Below, piece after piece: positions 1 to 6,254 of a DNA stretch of 7,458 nt. The notes below the pieces were generated by a model. The model was not told the DNA's origin. It did no database searches and saw only the letters and a program-made list of their open reading frames with translations. This stretch comes from Cyclobacteriaceae bacterium (GTDB lineage Bacteria; Bacteroidota; Bacteroidia; Cytophagales; Cyclobacteriaceae). The stretch spans positions 1-7,458 of the forward strand of contig JAIENH010000463.1 in NCBI GenBank assembly GCA_019751475.1. The letters are read 5' to 3'. Numbering within the stretch: the first letter of the stretch is position 1; the number at the start of each line of letters is the position of its first letter. A program made the translations under genes and the position numbers.

Positions 1-2
1 AA

Positions 3-62
3 TACCTTGAGCACCATCGCAAGCCTGGCAATATTGATACTGATACTATTATTTTGGAGTAA
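3..62 (+). CDS. C-terminal end of an unrecognised gene (5' partial)
   Basis: The window opens inside a reading frame that gives 19 residues (YLEHHRKPGNIDTDTIILE) before a TAA at 60-62. The mixed polar composition, with no low-complexity runs, looks like a real protein tail rather than noise. It is too short to assign to a family. It lies immediately upstream of a hairpin and of a broken PIN toxin gene, so it could be the partner or neighbour of that toxin, but nothing in the 19 residues shows this. The other two + frames here also lack strong coding signals: one is closed by several stops and the other reads a hydrophobic stretch of no evident family. Confidence 0.35.
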   Translation, partial: YLEHHRKPGNIDTDTIILE

Positions 63-80
63 GAATTTCATTCTTTTTAC

Positions 81-109
81 AACCTATCGACTTCCAGTCG
101 ATAGTGGTT
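81..109. repeat. Perfect inverted repeat / hairpin
   Basis: TATCGACT (85-92) and AGTCGATA (96-103) are perfect reverse complements around a 3-nt TCC loop. The stem can continue past a 2-nt bulge (104-105) with AACC (81-84) against GGTT (106-109), giving 12 paired positions. No clean T-tract follows on either strand (TTTAG on the +, TTGTAAAAAG on the -), so a classical intrinsic terminator is doubtful. It lies between the stop at 62 and the broken 5' edge of the PIN fragment. It could be an atypical terminator for the upstream gene, a small palindromic repeat unit, or a scar of the event that truncated the PIN gene. Confidence 0.55.
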
Positions 110-112
110 TAG

Positions 113-292
113 TTCAAGTATCAACTTATTCTGCAGGATCCTGACGATGACAAGTTTGTTAACTGCGCTTTGGCAGCGAATACTGATTTCATTCTCACCC
201 ACGATAGACATTTCGATGTGTTGAAGTCATTGGATTTTCCTAAAATCAAAACAATAACTCTTCCCGAGTTGAAACAACTTCTTGCAAACTAG
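113..292 (+). pseudogene. PIN-domain toxin remnant (VapC-like), C-terminal part only
   Basis: The frame is open for 59 codons from just after an in-frame TAG (110-112) to TAG at 290-292. It carries the C-terminal signature of the family usually annotated as putative toxin-antitoxin toxin component, PIN family: DPDDDKFVNCALAANTD, then FILTHDRHFDVLK, and a final FP-x5-TLPEL segment. Full-length members have roughly 130-140 residues and begin with a catalytic IDTN-type aspartate near the N-terminus. That half is absent, and no ATG, GTG or TTG precedes the conserved block. Intact members are ribonucleases that cleave RNA and are held in check by a co-encoded antitoxin; this fragment lacks part of the acidic active site and is inferred to be inactive. 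It converges on the minus-strand gene with 14 bp between their stops. The identification as PIN is strong; the mode of truncation is unknown. Confidence 0.75.
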
Positions 293-306
293 TTAAGCTT
301 CGTTCC

Positions 307-1104
307 TTACTTTCTATATCTCACAAGCGCAGCAGCCTGGCCGATCCAGTTGTCGCGGCCAATGCGGCCCGGAAAAAATTTGATGGCGTCTGTTACTTGT
401 TCCACTAACTCAGGTGTGAATTCGCTGATCTGCTGAAAAGAGTAAATGCCCAGTTCATTCAGCTTCCGCTGGATAACTGGCCCAATGCCACTAATAACCG
501 TCAGGTCATCTCGTGTTTGCCAGGTGGTGGGTGTAAACCGTGATTTCAGTATCGCTGCTTTCTCTTCCGCACTGATAGGTGGAGGTGCCGTTGGTGCTAC
601 TGTTTGAGTTGATGTAGCGGGCTGTTTCTTTAATTCGGTAATGATATCACGCAGCGAGTCCGTCTCTTCTTTTAAATGGTTGTATCTTCTTTTGAGTGTT
701 TCAGTTTCCTCCTGGGCTTGTTGAGCGGTTGCAGTTAATTCCTTTTTCTGTTCAGCCAGTTGATGAGCCTCGTGTTGCCACTCCGCCAGGTGCTTTCGGG
801 CCGATTGGTTGTCCTTCTCCAACATTTCCAATTGCTCGTGCCAGGTAGTTTTTTCTTTTTGCAGGAGAGATAGTTGATGGTAAGAAGAGCGAATCGCACG
901 ATCGCGAAGAAGCCAGGCAACAGCAAAGCCCAGCAGAAAAGCCACCAACAGCATTAAGAGAATCTCAACAATCGCTACTGTCTTTTCAGTGGTGTGAGTA
1001 GCCGCTTCGTAGGTGCAAAGCCCGCGAATGTCGCAGAGATACCAGCGCGCGAAAGCAATGCAGGCTATAAGGAAAAGCACAATCAATGCGTACACAATGC
1101 GCAT
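307..1104 (-). CDS. Membrane-anchored coiled-coil protein with C-terminal helix-hairpin-helix domain
   Basis: The protein has 265 residues. Hydrophobic segments at about 4-20 and 43-66 predict two membrane helices, joined by a short loop containing CDIRGLC (Cys24, Cys30). A charged, Gln/Glu/Lys-rich coiled coil covers about 72-160, followed by a Thr/Pro-rich linker (about 161-178). The C-terminal block at about 199-262 reads DDLTVISGIGPVIQRKLNEL, then a helix with FTPELVEQV, then FFPGRIGRDNWIGQA. This is the ISGIGP-type helix-hairpin-helix fold found as a C-terminal module on many bacterial proteins; in such families it is suspected to mediate nucleic-acid or protein contacts. Topology would place the coiled coil and HHH domain in the cytoplasm. 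The exact role is unknown. The ATG at 1104 is preferred because it gives a signal-anchor-like N-terminus; no Shine-Dalgarno is evident, as is normal in Bacteroidota. The gene is divergent from the sigma-factor operon and may be unrelated to it. Confidence 0.88.
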   Translation of the reverse strand: MRIVYALIVLFLIACIAFARWYLCDIRGLCTYEAATHTTEKTVAIVEILLMLLVAFLLGFAVAWLLRDRAIRSSYHQLSLLQKEKTTWHEQLEMLEKDNQSARKHLAEWQHEAHQLAEQKKELTATAQQAQEETETLKRRYNHLKEETDSLRDIITELKKQPATSTQTVAPTAPPPISAEEKAAILKSRFTPTTWQTRDDLTVISGIGPVIQRKLNELGIYSFQQISEFTPELVEQVTDAIKFFPGRIGRDNWIGQAAALVRYRK

Positions 1105-1122
1105 GGTGGAGGTTTAGCGTAG

Positions 1123-1153
1123 TGAAGGTAACTTTTTTACGAGGAATGATCAA
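1123..1153 (-). promoter_or_regulatory. Possible Bacteroidota-type promoter for the HHH membrane protein
   Basis: Read on the minus strand, TTG (1153-1151) is followed after exactly 20 nt by TACCTTCA (1130-1123). The housekeeping Bacteroidota consensus is TTG, 19-21 nt, TAnnTTTG. The spacing fits and four of the six defined -7 positions match. Initiation would fall about 13 nt before the ATG at 1104, a short leader. The match is weak enough to arise by chance. No comparable promoter for the divergent sigma gene was found in the same gap. Confidence 0.25.
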
Positions 1154-1192
1154 GTGAGGAGCGTTCTGCAAGAGAGACCAGAGTTCTTTATC

Positions 1193-1227
1193 TTTCGCAA
1201 GCGATTGATTCATACGCTTTCGCGAAA
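1193..1227 (+). promoter_or_regulatory. Imperfect inverted repeat / stem-loop abutting the sigma-factor start
   Basis: TTTCGCAAGCG (1193-1203) can pair with CGCTT (1215-1219) and GCGAAA (1222-1227), giving 11 pairs with a 2-nt bulge (1220-1221) and an 11-nt loop (1204-1214). The right arm overlaps a 10-bp perfect palindrome, TTTCGCGAAA (1218-1227). The structure ends 3 nt before the GTG at 1231. As RNA it would cover the ribosome landing area; as DNA it could be a dyad operator. Both roles are inference. If the sigma protein really starts further upstream, this would instead be coding sequence. Confidence 0.4.
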
Positions 1228-1230
1228 TAC

Positions 1231-1752
1231 GTGGCAGCAAAAAATCTTCAGGCATTCGAAACGCTGTTTCGGCAACTTTTCAAGCCGCTCTGTGGCTTTG
1301 CCATGAAGTATGTGCGCGATCTTGATGAAGCCAAGGGTATTGTACACGATGTGTTTATCCAGCTATGGGAAAAATTTGATCAGTTGCCCGAAGATTCCAA
1401 CTACCGGGGTTATCTTTTTACAGCCGTCCGCAATCGCTGCCTGAATCATTTGCGCGATCGTAAGAAATTCTCATCACTTTCCGATGCGCCAGAAGGTGCC
1501 CGGATAGAAGAGAACAGGTCGATGGAAGCGGCCGAACTGGAGCGGGAGATAGAAGTTGCCATCAACATGTTGCCCGAAAGATGCCGGCTGGTATTTGAAA
1601 TGAACCGCCAAGATGGATTAAGTTACATCCAGGTGGCTGAAAAGCTGGGGATTTCCGTAAAAACCGTGGAAGCCCAGATGTCTAAAGCACTGGCCCTGCT
1701 GCGAGAGCGCCTGGGTGAATTTCTGGTGCTGATAATTTTTATGAGTAGCTGA
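1231..1752 (+). CDS. ECF-type RNA polymerase sigma factor (FecI-like, Bacteroidota sigma-70 family)
   Basis: The 173-residue product contains sigma region 2 at about 10-78 (AFETLFRQLFKPLCGFAMKY, DEAKGIVHDVFIQLWEKFD, YRGYLFTAVRNRCLNHLRDR) and region 4 at about 108-160 (INMLPERCRLVFEMNRQDGL, SYIQVAEKLGISVKTVEAQM), with no region 3, which is the ECF architecture. It directs RNA polymerase to a small regulon, normally including the genes downstream. The start is GTG 1231: the in-frame codons between the stop at 1147-1149 and 1231 contain no ATG, GTG or TTG. That start leaves only nine residues before AFETLF, about ten fewer than many relatives, and the preceding untranslated codons (IDSYAFAKYV) resemble a plausible N-terminal helix, so an unusual upstream start (e.g. 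ATT 1204) cannot be excluded. It is followed after 44 bp by the FecR-like anti-sigma gene. Confidence 0.93.
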   Translation: MAAKNLQAFETLFRQLFKPLCGFAMKYVRDLDEAKGIVHDVFIQLWEKFDQLPEDSNYRGYLFTAVRNRCLNHLRDRKKFSSLSDAPEGARIEENRSMEAAELEREIEVAINMLPERCRLVFEMNRQDGLSYIQVAEKLGISVKTVEAQMSKALALLRERLGEFLVLIIFMSS

Positions 1753-1796
1753 TAAGGGTAACGTAAATTTAATGTGTTGTGACTTTACAGTAAGGT

Positions 1797-2795
1797 GTGG
1801 ATATAGACCAAAACGATAGTATCAACGAGCAAATAGCCAAGTCGCTGGCGCGGGAGACTTCTGCGGAAGAGGAGGCAGCCCTAATGAGCTGGCGTCAGCA
1901 GGCTTCGGCCAATGAAAAGCATTATCAGGATTTGGAGAAAGCCTTCGATGCCGGAGATCGCTACTACCAAAGCCAGTCAAAAGCTGAATTGGCTATCGAT
2001 CTGGATAAAGAGTGGGCGCATCTTCAAAGCCGACTTATGGAAGCAGAAGAGGCACCAGTGCGTACGCTCTGGTCGGGTCAGACACTGCGCATTGCGGCCG
2101 GCATTTTATTAGTTGCCATAAGTAGTTTTGTAGTGTATTGGATGAATCGAGATCAAAGCACCGTGATCGTTGCATCGGCAGAGACCCGCAGCTTAACATT
2201 ACCTGATGGATCAACTGTTGTGTTGAATCGTAATTCTTCACTTTCGTATACGGGTGATTTCAGCGAAGGCGTTCGTTCTGTCACGCTGACGGGTGAAGCA
2301 TTTTTTGAAATAGTGCGTAATGAACAGAGACCGTTTCAAATTCAGGCTCAGGCTACCACGGTGGAAGTGCTAGGCACTTCGTTTTCGGTGCGAGCTTACC
2401 AGGGAGAGCCCGAAGTAGCGGTGACTGTGCAAACAGGTCTTGTAAAGTTTTCGTCAACGGAGTCGGAAGTGAAATTGCAGGCAGGTGAACGAGGTGTCTT
2501 CACTCCTGCCACTCGAAAAATTGCCAAGGCGCCCAATGAAGATGCGAACTTTCTCTCATGGAAGACGCACAAAATTATTTTTGAATCCACCAGTCTGCAA
2601 GCTGTAGTGGAGACACTCAATCGCGCGTACGGTTCGCAGATTATGATATCGGCCACCGTCCCTGCGACTTGTGCAGTAACAGCATCGTTTGATCAGCAAT
2701 CGCTGGAGGCTGTATTGGCTGTATTGAAGAGTACGCTTAATCTCACCTATCGCATACAAGGCAATAAAATCGAGATCATCGGTGCGGGTTGCTGA
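1797..2795 (+). CDS. FecR-like transmembrane anti-sigma factor / signal transducer
   Basis: The product has 332 residues. The N-terminal cytoplasmic part (1-95) has the sigma-binding type of helices (NEQIAKSLARETSAEEEAAL, then a W with spaced acidic and aromatic residues). A single membrane helix lies at about 97-116. The periplasmic FecR domain (about 125-220) shows its hallmarks: LTLPDGSTVVLNRNSSLSY, VTLTGEAFFEIV, VEVLGTSFSVRAY and VTVQTGLVKF. A C-terminal domain of about 258-328 (IIFESTSLQAVVETLNRAYG ... LTYRIQGNKIEI) matches the DUF4974-type module that usually ends Bacteroidota FecR proteins. In the Fec paradigm this protein holds the sigma factor and receives the signal from the receptor's STN domain. 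GTG 1797 is the first possible start after an in-frame TAA (1791-1793); there is no obvious ribosome site. Its stop lies 16 bp before the preferred ATG of the receptor gene, and an alternative receptor GTG at 2782 would overlap it. Confidence 0.93.
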   Translation: MDIDQNDSINEQIAKSLARETSAEEEAALMSWRQQASANEKHYQDLEKAFDAGDRYYQSQSKAELAIDLDKEWAHLQSRLMEAEEAPVRTLWSGQTLRIAAGILLVAISSFVVYWMNRDQSTVIVASAETRSLTLPDGSTVVLNRNSSLSYTGDFSEGVRSVTLTGEAFFEIVRNEQRPFQIQAQATTVEVLGTSFSVRAYQGEPEVAVTVQTGLVKFSSTESEVKLQAGERGVFTPATRKIAKAPNEDANFLSWKTHKIIFESTSLQAVVETLNRAYGSQIMISATVPATCAVTASFDQQSLEAVLAVLKSTLNLTYRIQGNKIEIIGAGC

Positions 2796-2811
2796 ATTTT
2801 TTGACGCCAAC

Positions 2812-5442
2812 ATGTTTCGCAGAATGCACCCAAGGGGATGGCTTACGATAGCAATCGTTTTTGTTATTGGACTATTTAGCTTGGAATTGTCTGCACAGAA
2901 AAAATCTACCGATGCTAAAATCTCAATAGACGTGCGTGAGCAGTCACTGGGCGTGGTGTTGAGAATGATCTCCGAGCAAAGCGGCATGCGGTTTTCGTAC
3001 AACCCCAAGAAATTGCCGGTGATGCAAAAGATCACCTATCAGGCAAAAGAGAAGACGATTACCGTAATCATGAGCGAGCTATCCTCGTTGGCAGGCTTCC
3101 GGTATGATATCGTGGAGGGGCAAATGATTTTGCAACCCGCTGGCAGAGAGGAAAAGCAGCAAGATCAAAAAGTCACGTTGAGCGGCTTCTTGAAGGACGA
3201 TCGCACAGGCGAGGCCCTCATTGGCGCCACGGTCTTGTTTCCGCAGTTGGCCGTAGGCGCAGCGAGTAACGCCTATGGATTTTATTCCGTCACGGTGCCC
3301 AAAGGAAAATATACCGTGCAAAGTTCTTTTGTAGGATACGATGCCGTTACCGAAGAGATTGATTTGACTTCATCGCTTGCGCGCGATGTAACGCTCAAAG
3401 AAGGTCCACCGGTATTACAAGAAATTTTGGTGACAGATCAGTCATCGATAGCAATTGATGAGGTGCAAACCACAAAAGCTTCTTTGCGACCCAAAACGGT
3501 TGAGGAACGCCCGGCTTTGTTTGGAGAAATGGATGTGCTTAAGTCGCTGGAGTCTGTGCCGGGTGTTAAACTTCATTCTGATGGCTCCACATTTTATTAT
3601 GTGCGCGGTGGTCAGCGCGACCAAAACCTGGTGTTGATTGATGGCTCACCCATTTATAATCCCAGCCACATCCTCGGAATTTTCTCTACCATCATTCCCG
3701 ATGCGGCCAATGACATTACGCTCTACAAAGGAGAAATGCCGGCTTCCATTGGCGGACGCCTTTCTTCCGTGCTGGATGTTCAAACCAAAAAAGGAAATGA
3801 CCAGCGCGTGCAGGCCTGGGGCAACCTCGGACTTATTTCGACCAAACTGGGCATTGAAGGCCCGCTCACCAAAGACAAAAGTTCGTTCTTGCTTTCCTAC
3901 AGAGTGTCAAGGCTGAAGTGGCTTTTTCAATTGGCCGACAACAACATCAAGCAGTTTCAGTTTTATGACCTTACGGGAAAACTTAATTTCAAAATAGACC
4001 CCAGGAACCAGGTCTATTTTTCATTCTATAGCGGGGCCGATAATTATTTCAATAAAACAAGTGGCATATCCTGGTCCAATGCTGCGGCTACTGCGAGGTG
4101 GAATCACTTGTTTAACAACCGACTGTTTTTAAATACCACAGTGGCCGGCAGTGCTTACAGCTATTCCTTGTTTTCAGACCTTGCCACTGACACGCGATGG
4201 AACTCGCGCATCAGCAACGTGCATCTCAAAGGTGATTTTAGTTATTTCATTCAGCCGGATAATGAGTTGACATTTGGTGCAGCCCTGAGCGGCTACTTTA
4301 TGGATCCGGGAAATTTTCAGACAAGAACAAGCGCGCGGCTTCCGGCACTCTCCGTGCGCAACACAGGTGAGTCAGTTTTGTATGTCAATCATGAACTAAA
4401 GCGCGGGCGATGGGGATTCAATTACGGAGCGCGACTCACCAACTGGACGAATGCAGGTGAATCGTTTGAATTTGTATTTGATGACGCACGACAGGTAAGA
4501 GATACATTGTTTTACAAGAAGGGAGAGAATTACAACAGCTATGTAAACCTGGAACCGCGGGCCACGGTGCAGTATGGTATTAACGAAAATTCTTCCGTCA
4601 GACTTGGCTATGCGCGCAACGTTCAAAACCTTCATCTCATCACCAACTCCATCAGTCCGTTTACTTCGTTGGAGGTCTGGCTGCCCAGCAGTATCAACAT
4701 CCAGCCACAGTTGGCCAACCAGATTACGATGGGTTATTACAGGCACTTGGCTAATCTAGGGATTTCATTTTCGGGTGAGGTATTCTACAAAAAGCTTTAC
4801 AACCAAATTGACTACACGGCACATGCTGAAACGTTGCTGAATCCATTGATCGAACGAGAGTTGAGATTTGGATCAGGCACAGCCTACGGTGTAGAGCTGC
4901 TCATGAAAAAGGAAACAGGACGCTTACGCGGATGGTTCGGCTATTCGTATGCCAGGGCCAAGCGAAGATTTGCTGAATTGAACAATGGGCAAGAGTTCAA
5001 CGCTTTCAGCGATCGTCCGCACCAGATCAGTTGCATGCTATCGTATGATATTACCTTGCGATGGAATCTTGCGGCCAACTGGAATTTTCTCACAGGGGCA
5101 CCGTTCACTTCTCCGGTTAGCTTCTATCAATACAACGGACAAGAAGTGCCGATTTACGGTCAACGAAGCAATGACCGATTGCCCGACTATCACCGAATGG
5201 ATATTTCATCCACATGGAAACTCAATCGCAATCTTGAAAACAAATTCCAGCACAGTCTTACGTTTTCCATTTATAATTTTTACGGGCGAAAGAATGCGCT
5301 CTTCATTAATTACAACAAGATACAGACCGGCCCTACTGATTTTAAAATACCGACCGACTTGATTCAAGCGGATCGCGTGGCCTCGCAGACTTATTTATTT
5401 CAATTCACTCCGTCACTTTCTTACAATTTTAAATTTTTATGA
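2812..5442 (+). CDS. TonB-dependent outer-membrane receptor with STN signalling domain (FecA-like architecture)
   Basis: The product has 876 residues from ATG 2812. This start gives a compact signal peptide (MFRRMHPRGW, hydrophobic core, LSAQ near 26-29). The frame extends to GTG 2782, ten residues longer and overlapping FecR, and ATG 2824 is also possible. Order: STN (secretin/TonB short N-terminal) domain about 37-108; carboxypeptidase-regulatory-like beta-sandwich about 120-198 (GEALIGATVLFP, YGFYSVTVPKGKY); TonB-box-like QEILVTD at 203-209; plug about 215-328 (VLKSLESVPGV, YYVRGGQRDQNLVLIDGSP, GRLSSVLDV); then a beta-barrel of about 540 residues ending in SLSYNFKFL with a near-terminal aromatic. 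It should import a ligand using TonB energy and signal binding to the upstream FecR. It lacks a SusD partner, and the ligand is unknown. The stop overlaps the next start (ATGA). A 10-bp inverted repeat lies within the gene. Confidence 0.94.
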   Translation: MFRRMHPRGWLTIAIVFVIGLFSLELSAQKKSTDAKISIDVREQSLGVVLRMISEQSGMRFSYNPKKLPVMQKITYQAKEKTITVIMSELSSLAGFRYDIVEGQMILQPAGREEKQQDQKVTLSGFLKDDRTGEALIGATVLFPQLAVGAASNAYGFYSVTVPKGKYTVQSSFVGYDAVTEEIDLTSSLARDVTLKEGPPVLQEILVTDQSSIAIDEVQTTKASLRPKTVEERPALFGEMDVLKSLESVPGVKLHSDGSTFYYVRGGQRDQNLVLIDGSPIYNPSHILGIFSTIIPDAANDITLYKGEMPASIGGRLSSVLDVQTKKGNDQRVQAWGNLGLISTKLGIEGPLTKDKSSFLLSYRVSRLKWLFQLADNNIKQFQFYDLTGKLNFKIDPRNQVYFSFYSGADNYFNKTSGISWSNAAATARWNHLFNNRLFLNTTVAGSAYSYSLFSDLATDTRWNSRISNVHLKGDFSYFIQPDNELTFGAALSGYFMDPGNFQTRTSARLPALSVRNTGESVLYVNHELKRGRWGFNYGARLTNWTNAGESFEFVFDDARQVRDTLFYKKGENYNSYVNLEPRATVQYGINENSSVRLGYARNVQNLHLITNSISPFTSLEVWLPSSINIQPQLANQITMGYYRHLANLGISFSGEVFYKKLYNQIDYTAHAETLLNPLIERELRFGSGTAYGVELLMKKETGRLRGWFGYSYARAKRRFAELNNGQEFNAFSDRPHQISCMLSYDITLRWNLAANWNFLTGAPFTSPVSFYQYNGQEVPIYGQRSNDRLPDYHRMDISSTWKLNRNLENKFQHSLTFSIYNFYGRKNALFINYNKIQTGPTDFKIPTDLIQADRVASQTYLFQFTPSLSYNFKFL
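3991..4020 (+). repeat. Perfect 10-bp inverted repeat inside the receptor gene
   Basis: AAAATAGACC (3991-4000) and GGTCTATTTT (4011-4020) are exact reverse complements separated by 10 nt; a further T follows at 4021. The spacer and right arm also contain a short direct repeat, CCAGG at 4001-4005 and 4008-4012. As RNA this resembles an intrinsic terminator in the middle of the gene, near codon 394, in the first part of the barrel. The encoded residues (FKIDPRNQVYF) are ordinary beta-strand and turn sequence, so the structure may be incidental. Confidence 0.5.
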
Positions 5443-6254
5443 AAGCAACGGCTGCCATCGCATTAGTAATACTTGCTCTTTCGCTCTCGTGCGAAGAACG
5501 AATTGAACGTACTGGCATGCCGCAGGCAATTAATACGGTGGTGGTGGAGGGACTTCTTACCAACGAACGTACTAATCACAAAATAAAGCTCACCATTCCA
5601 TACGGAACTTCTGGTCAGAAGGCCCTTCCGGCTTCAGGGGCTTTTGTGTCAGTGATTGAAGACAATGGGATTGCATATCCATTGCAAGAGGTGCCGCCTC
5701 AATCAGGTGAATACTACACGCCATCTATGCGCGCAGTATTCGGAAGGACATACACGCTACGCATCAACTACAAAGGCAAAGAGTTTTTTGCACAAGACCG
5801 TTCGGAAGCTGTAGAGCCGCTGCGTGCCATTGATTATAGAAAAGTAGATGATAGCCCGCGCTTTTCACTTTCACTAGGTGCCAACGGACAGCAATCCAAT
5901 TATATTGATCATTCCATCTCCTGGAAAAACACAATTGCCTGCACCCCATCGTCTGTATGCGAAGGACGAATTATCTTTTATGATTTAAAGACAATCGATG
6001 CCAACGACATCTTCAAGCCTGGCAAGGCGGAGTTTACCTTTCCGCTTGGCAGCGTCATCATTCGTAGAAAATATGGCATCAGCGTAGCTTACAAAAACTT
6101 TCTCCGATCGGTGCTATCGGAGACAGAGTGGCGCGGAGGCGTCTTTGATGTAGAGCGTGCCAACACCACCAGCAATGTGAGCGGGGGTGCCTTGGGGTTT
6201 TTTGCGGTTACCAGTGTGGTAGCGGATACGACTGTAGTGGTCAATAAACCGTGA
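5439..6254 (+). CDS. DUF4249-family surface lipoprotein, partner of the TonB receptor
   Basis: The product has 271 residues. A type II signal peptide ends at SLSC with the lipidated Cys at 18. The acidic pair directly after it (CEER) resembles the lipoprotein export signals that send Bacteroidota lipoproteins to the cell surface. The body fits DUF4249: INTVVVEGLLTNERTNHKIK, SGAFVSVIEDNGIAYPL, SGEYYTP, FGRTYTLRINYKGKEFFAQD, a Cys168/Cys174 pair in a region after SISWK, and the late SNVSGGALGFFAVTSV motif at about 245-260. Members are typically encoded right after a TonB-dependent receptor and are thought, by analogy with SusD-type partners, to help capture the ligand; the biochemical role is not established. 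The ATG at 5439 overlaps the receptor stop in an ATGA junction, which suggests translational coupling. The lipobox is slightly atypical (Ser at -3). Confidence 0.87.
   Translation: MKATAAIALVILALSLSCEERIERTGMPQAINTVVVEGLLTNERTNHKIKLTIPYGTSGQKALPASGAFVSVIEDNGIAYPLQEVPPQSGEYYTPSMRAVFGRTYTLRINYKGKEFFAQDRSEAVEPLRAIDYRKVDDSPRFSLSLGANGQQSNYIDHSISWKNTIACTPSSVCEGRIIFYDLKTIDANDIFKPGKAEFTFPLGSVIIRRKYGISVAYKNFLRSVLSETEWRGGVFDVERANTTSNVSGGALGFFAVTSVVADTTVVVNKP

Noticed and set aside
28..52. Short tandem GATACT repeat in the left edge
   Set aside because: Only two copies of a 6-mer in AT-rich sequence; no sign of an array or regulatory role.
986..1255. 89-codon minus-strand frame covering the divergent gap
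   Set aside because: It overlaps the HHH gene start and the sigma gene start, and its product resembles no family; the gap is better read as regulatory.
2556..3035. 159-codon open frame on the minus strand
   Set aside because: It lies across the FecR/receptor junction, antisense to two clearly coding genes, and its translation has no domain-like pattern; it is a shadow frame.
4396..4746. 116-codon open frame on the minus strand
   Set aside because: It is antisense to the receptor barrel, with no recognisable motif or start context.
1231..5442. Ferric-citrate uptake (fecI, fecR, fecA) as a specific assignment
   Set aside because: The architecture matches the signalling class, but nothing in the sequence identifies iron-citrate as ligand; many Bacteroidota receptors with this layout import other compounds.
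6101..6123. 8-bp inverted repeat TCTCCGAT / ATCGGAGA inside the DUF4249 gene
   Set aside because: About one such 8-bp repeat with a short loop is expected by chance in a window of this size, and it sits in ordinary coding sequence with no T-tract.
2812..6254. SusC/SusD polysaccharide utilisation pair
   Set aside because: The receptor has an STN domain and carboxypeptidase-regulatory domain, but the lipoprotein has the DUF4249 pattern, not the helical SusD fold, and there are no glycan-degrading enzymes in the window.
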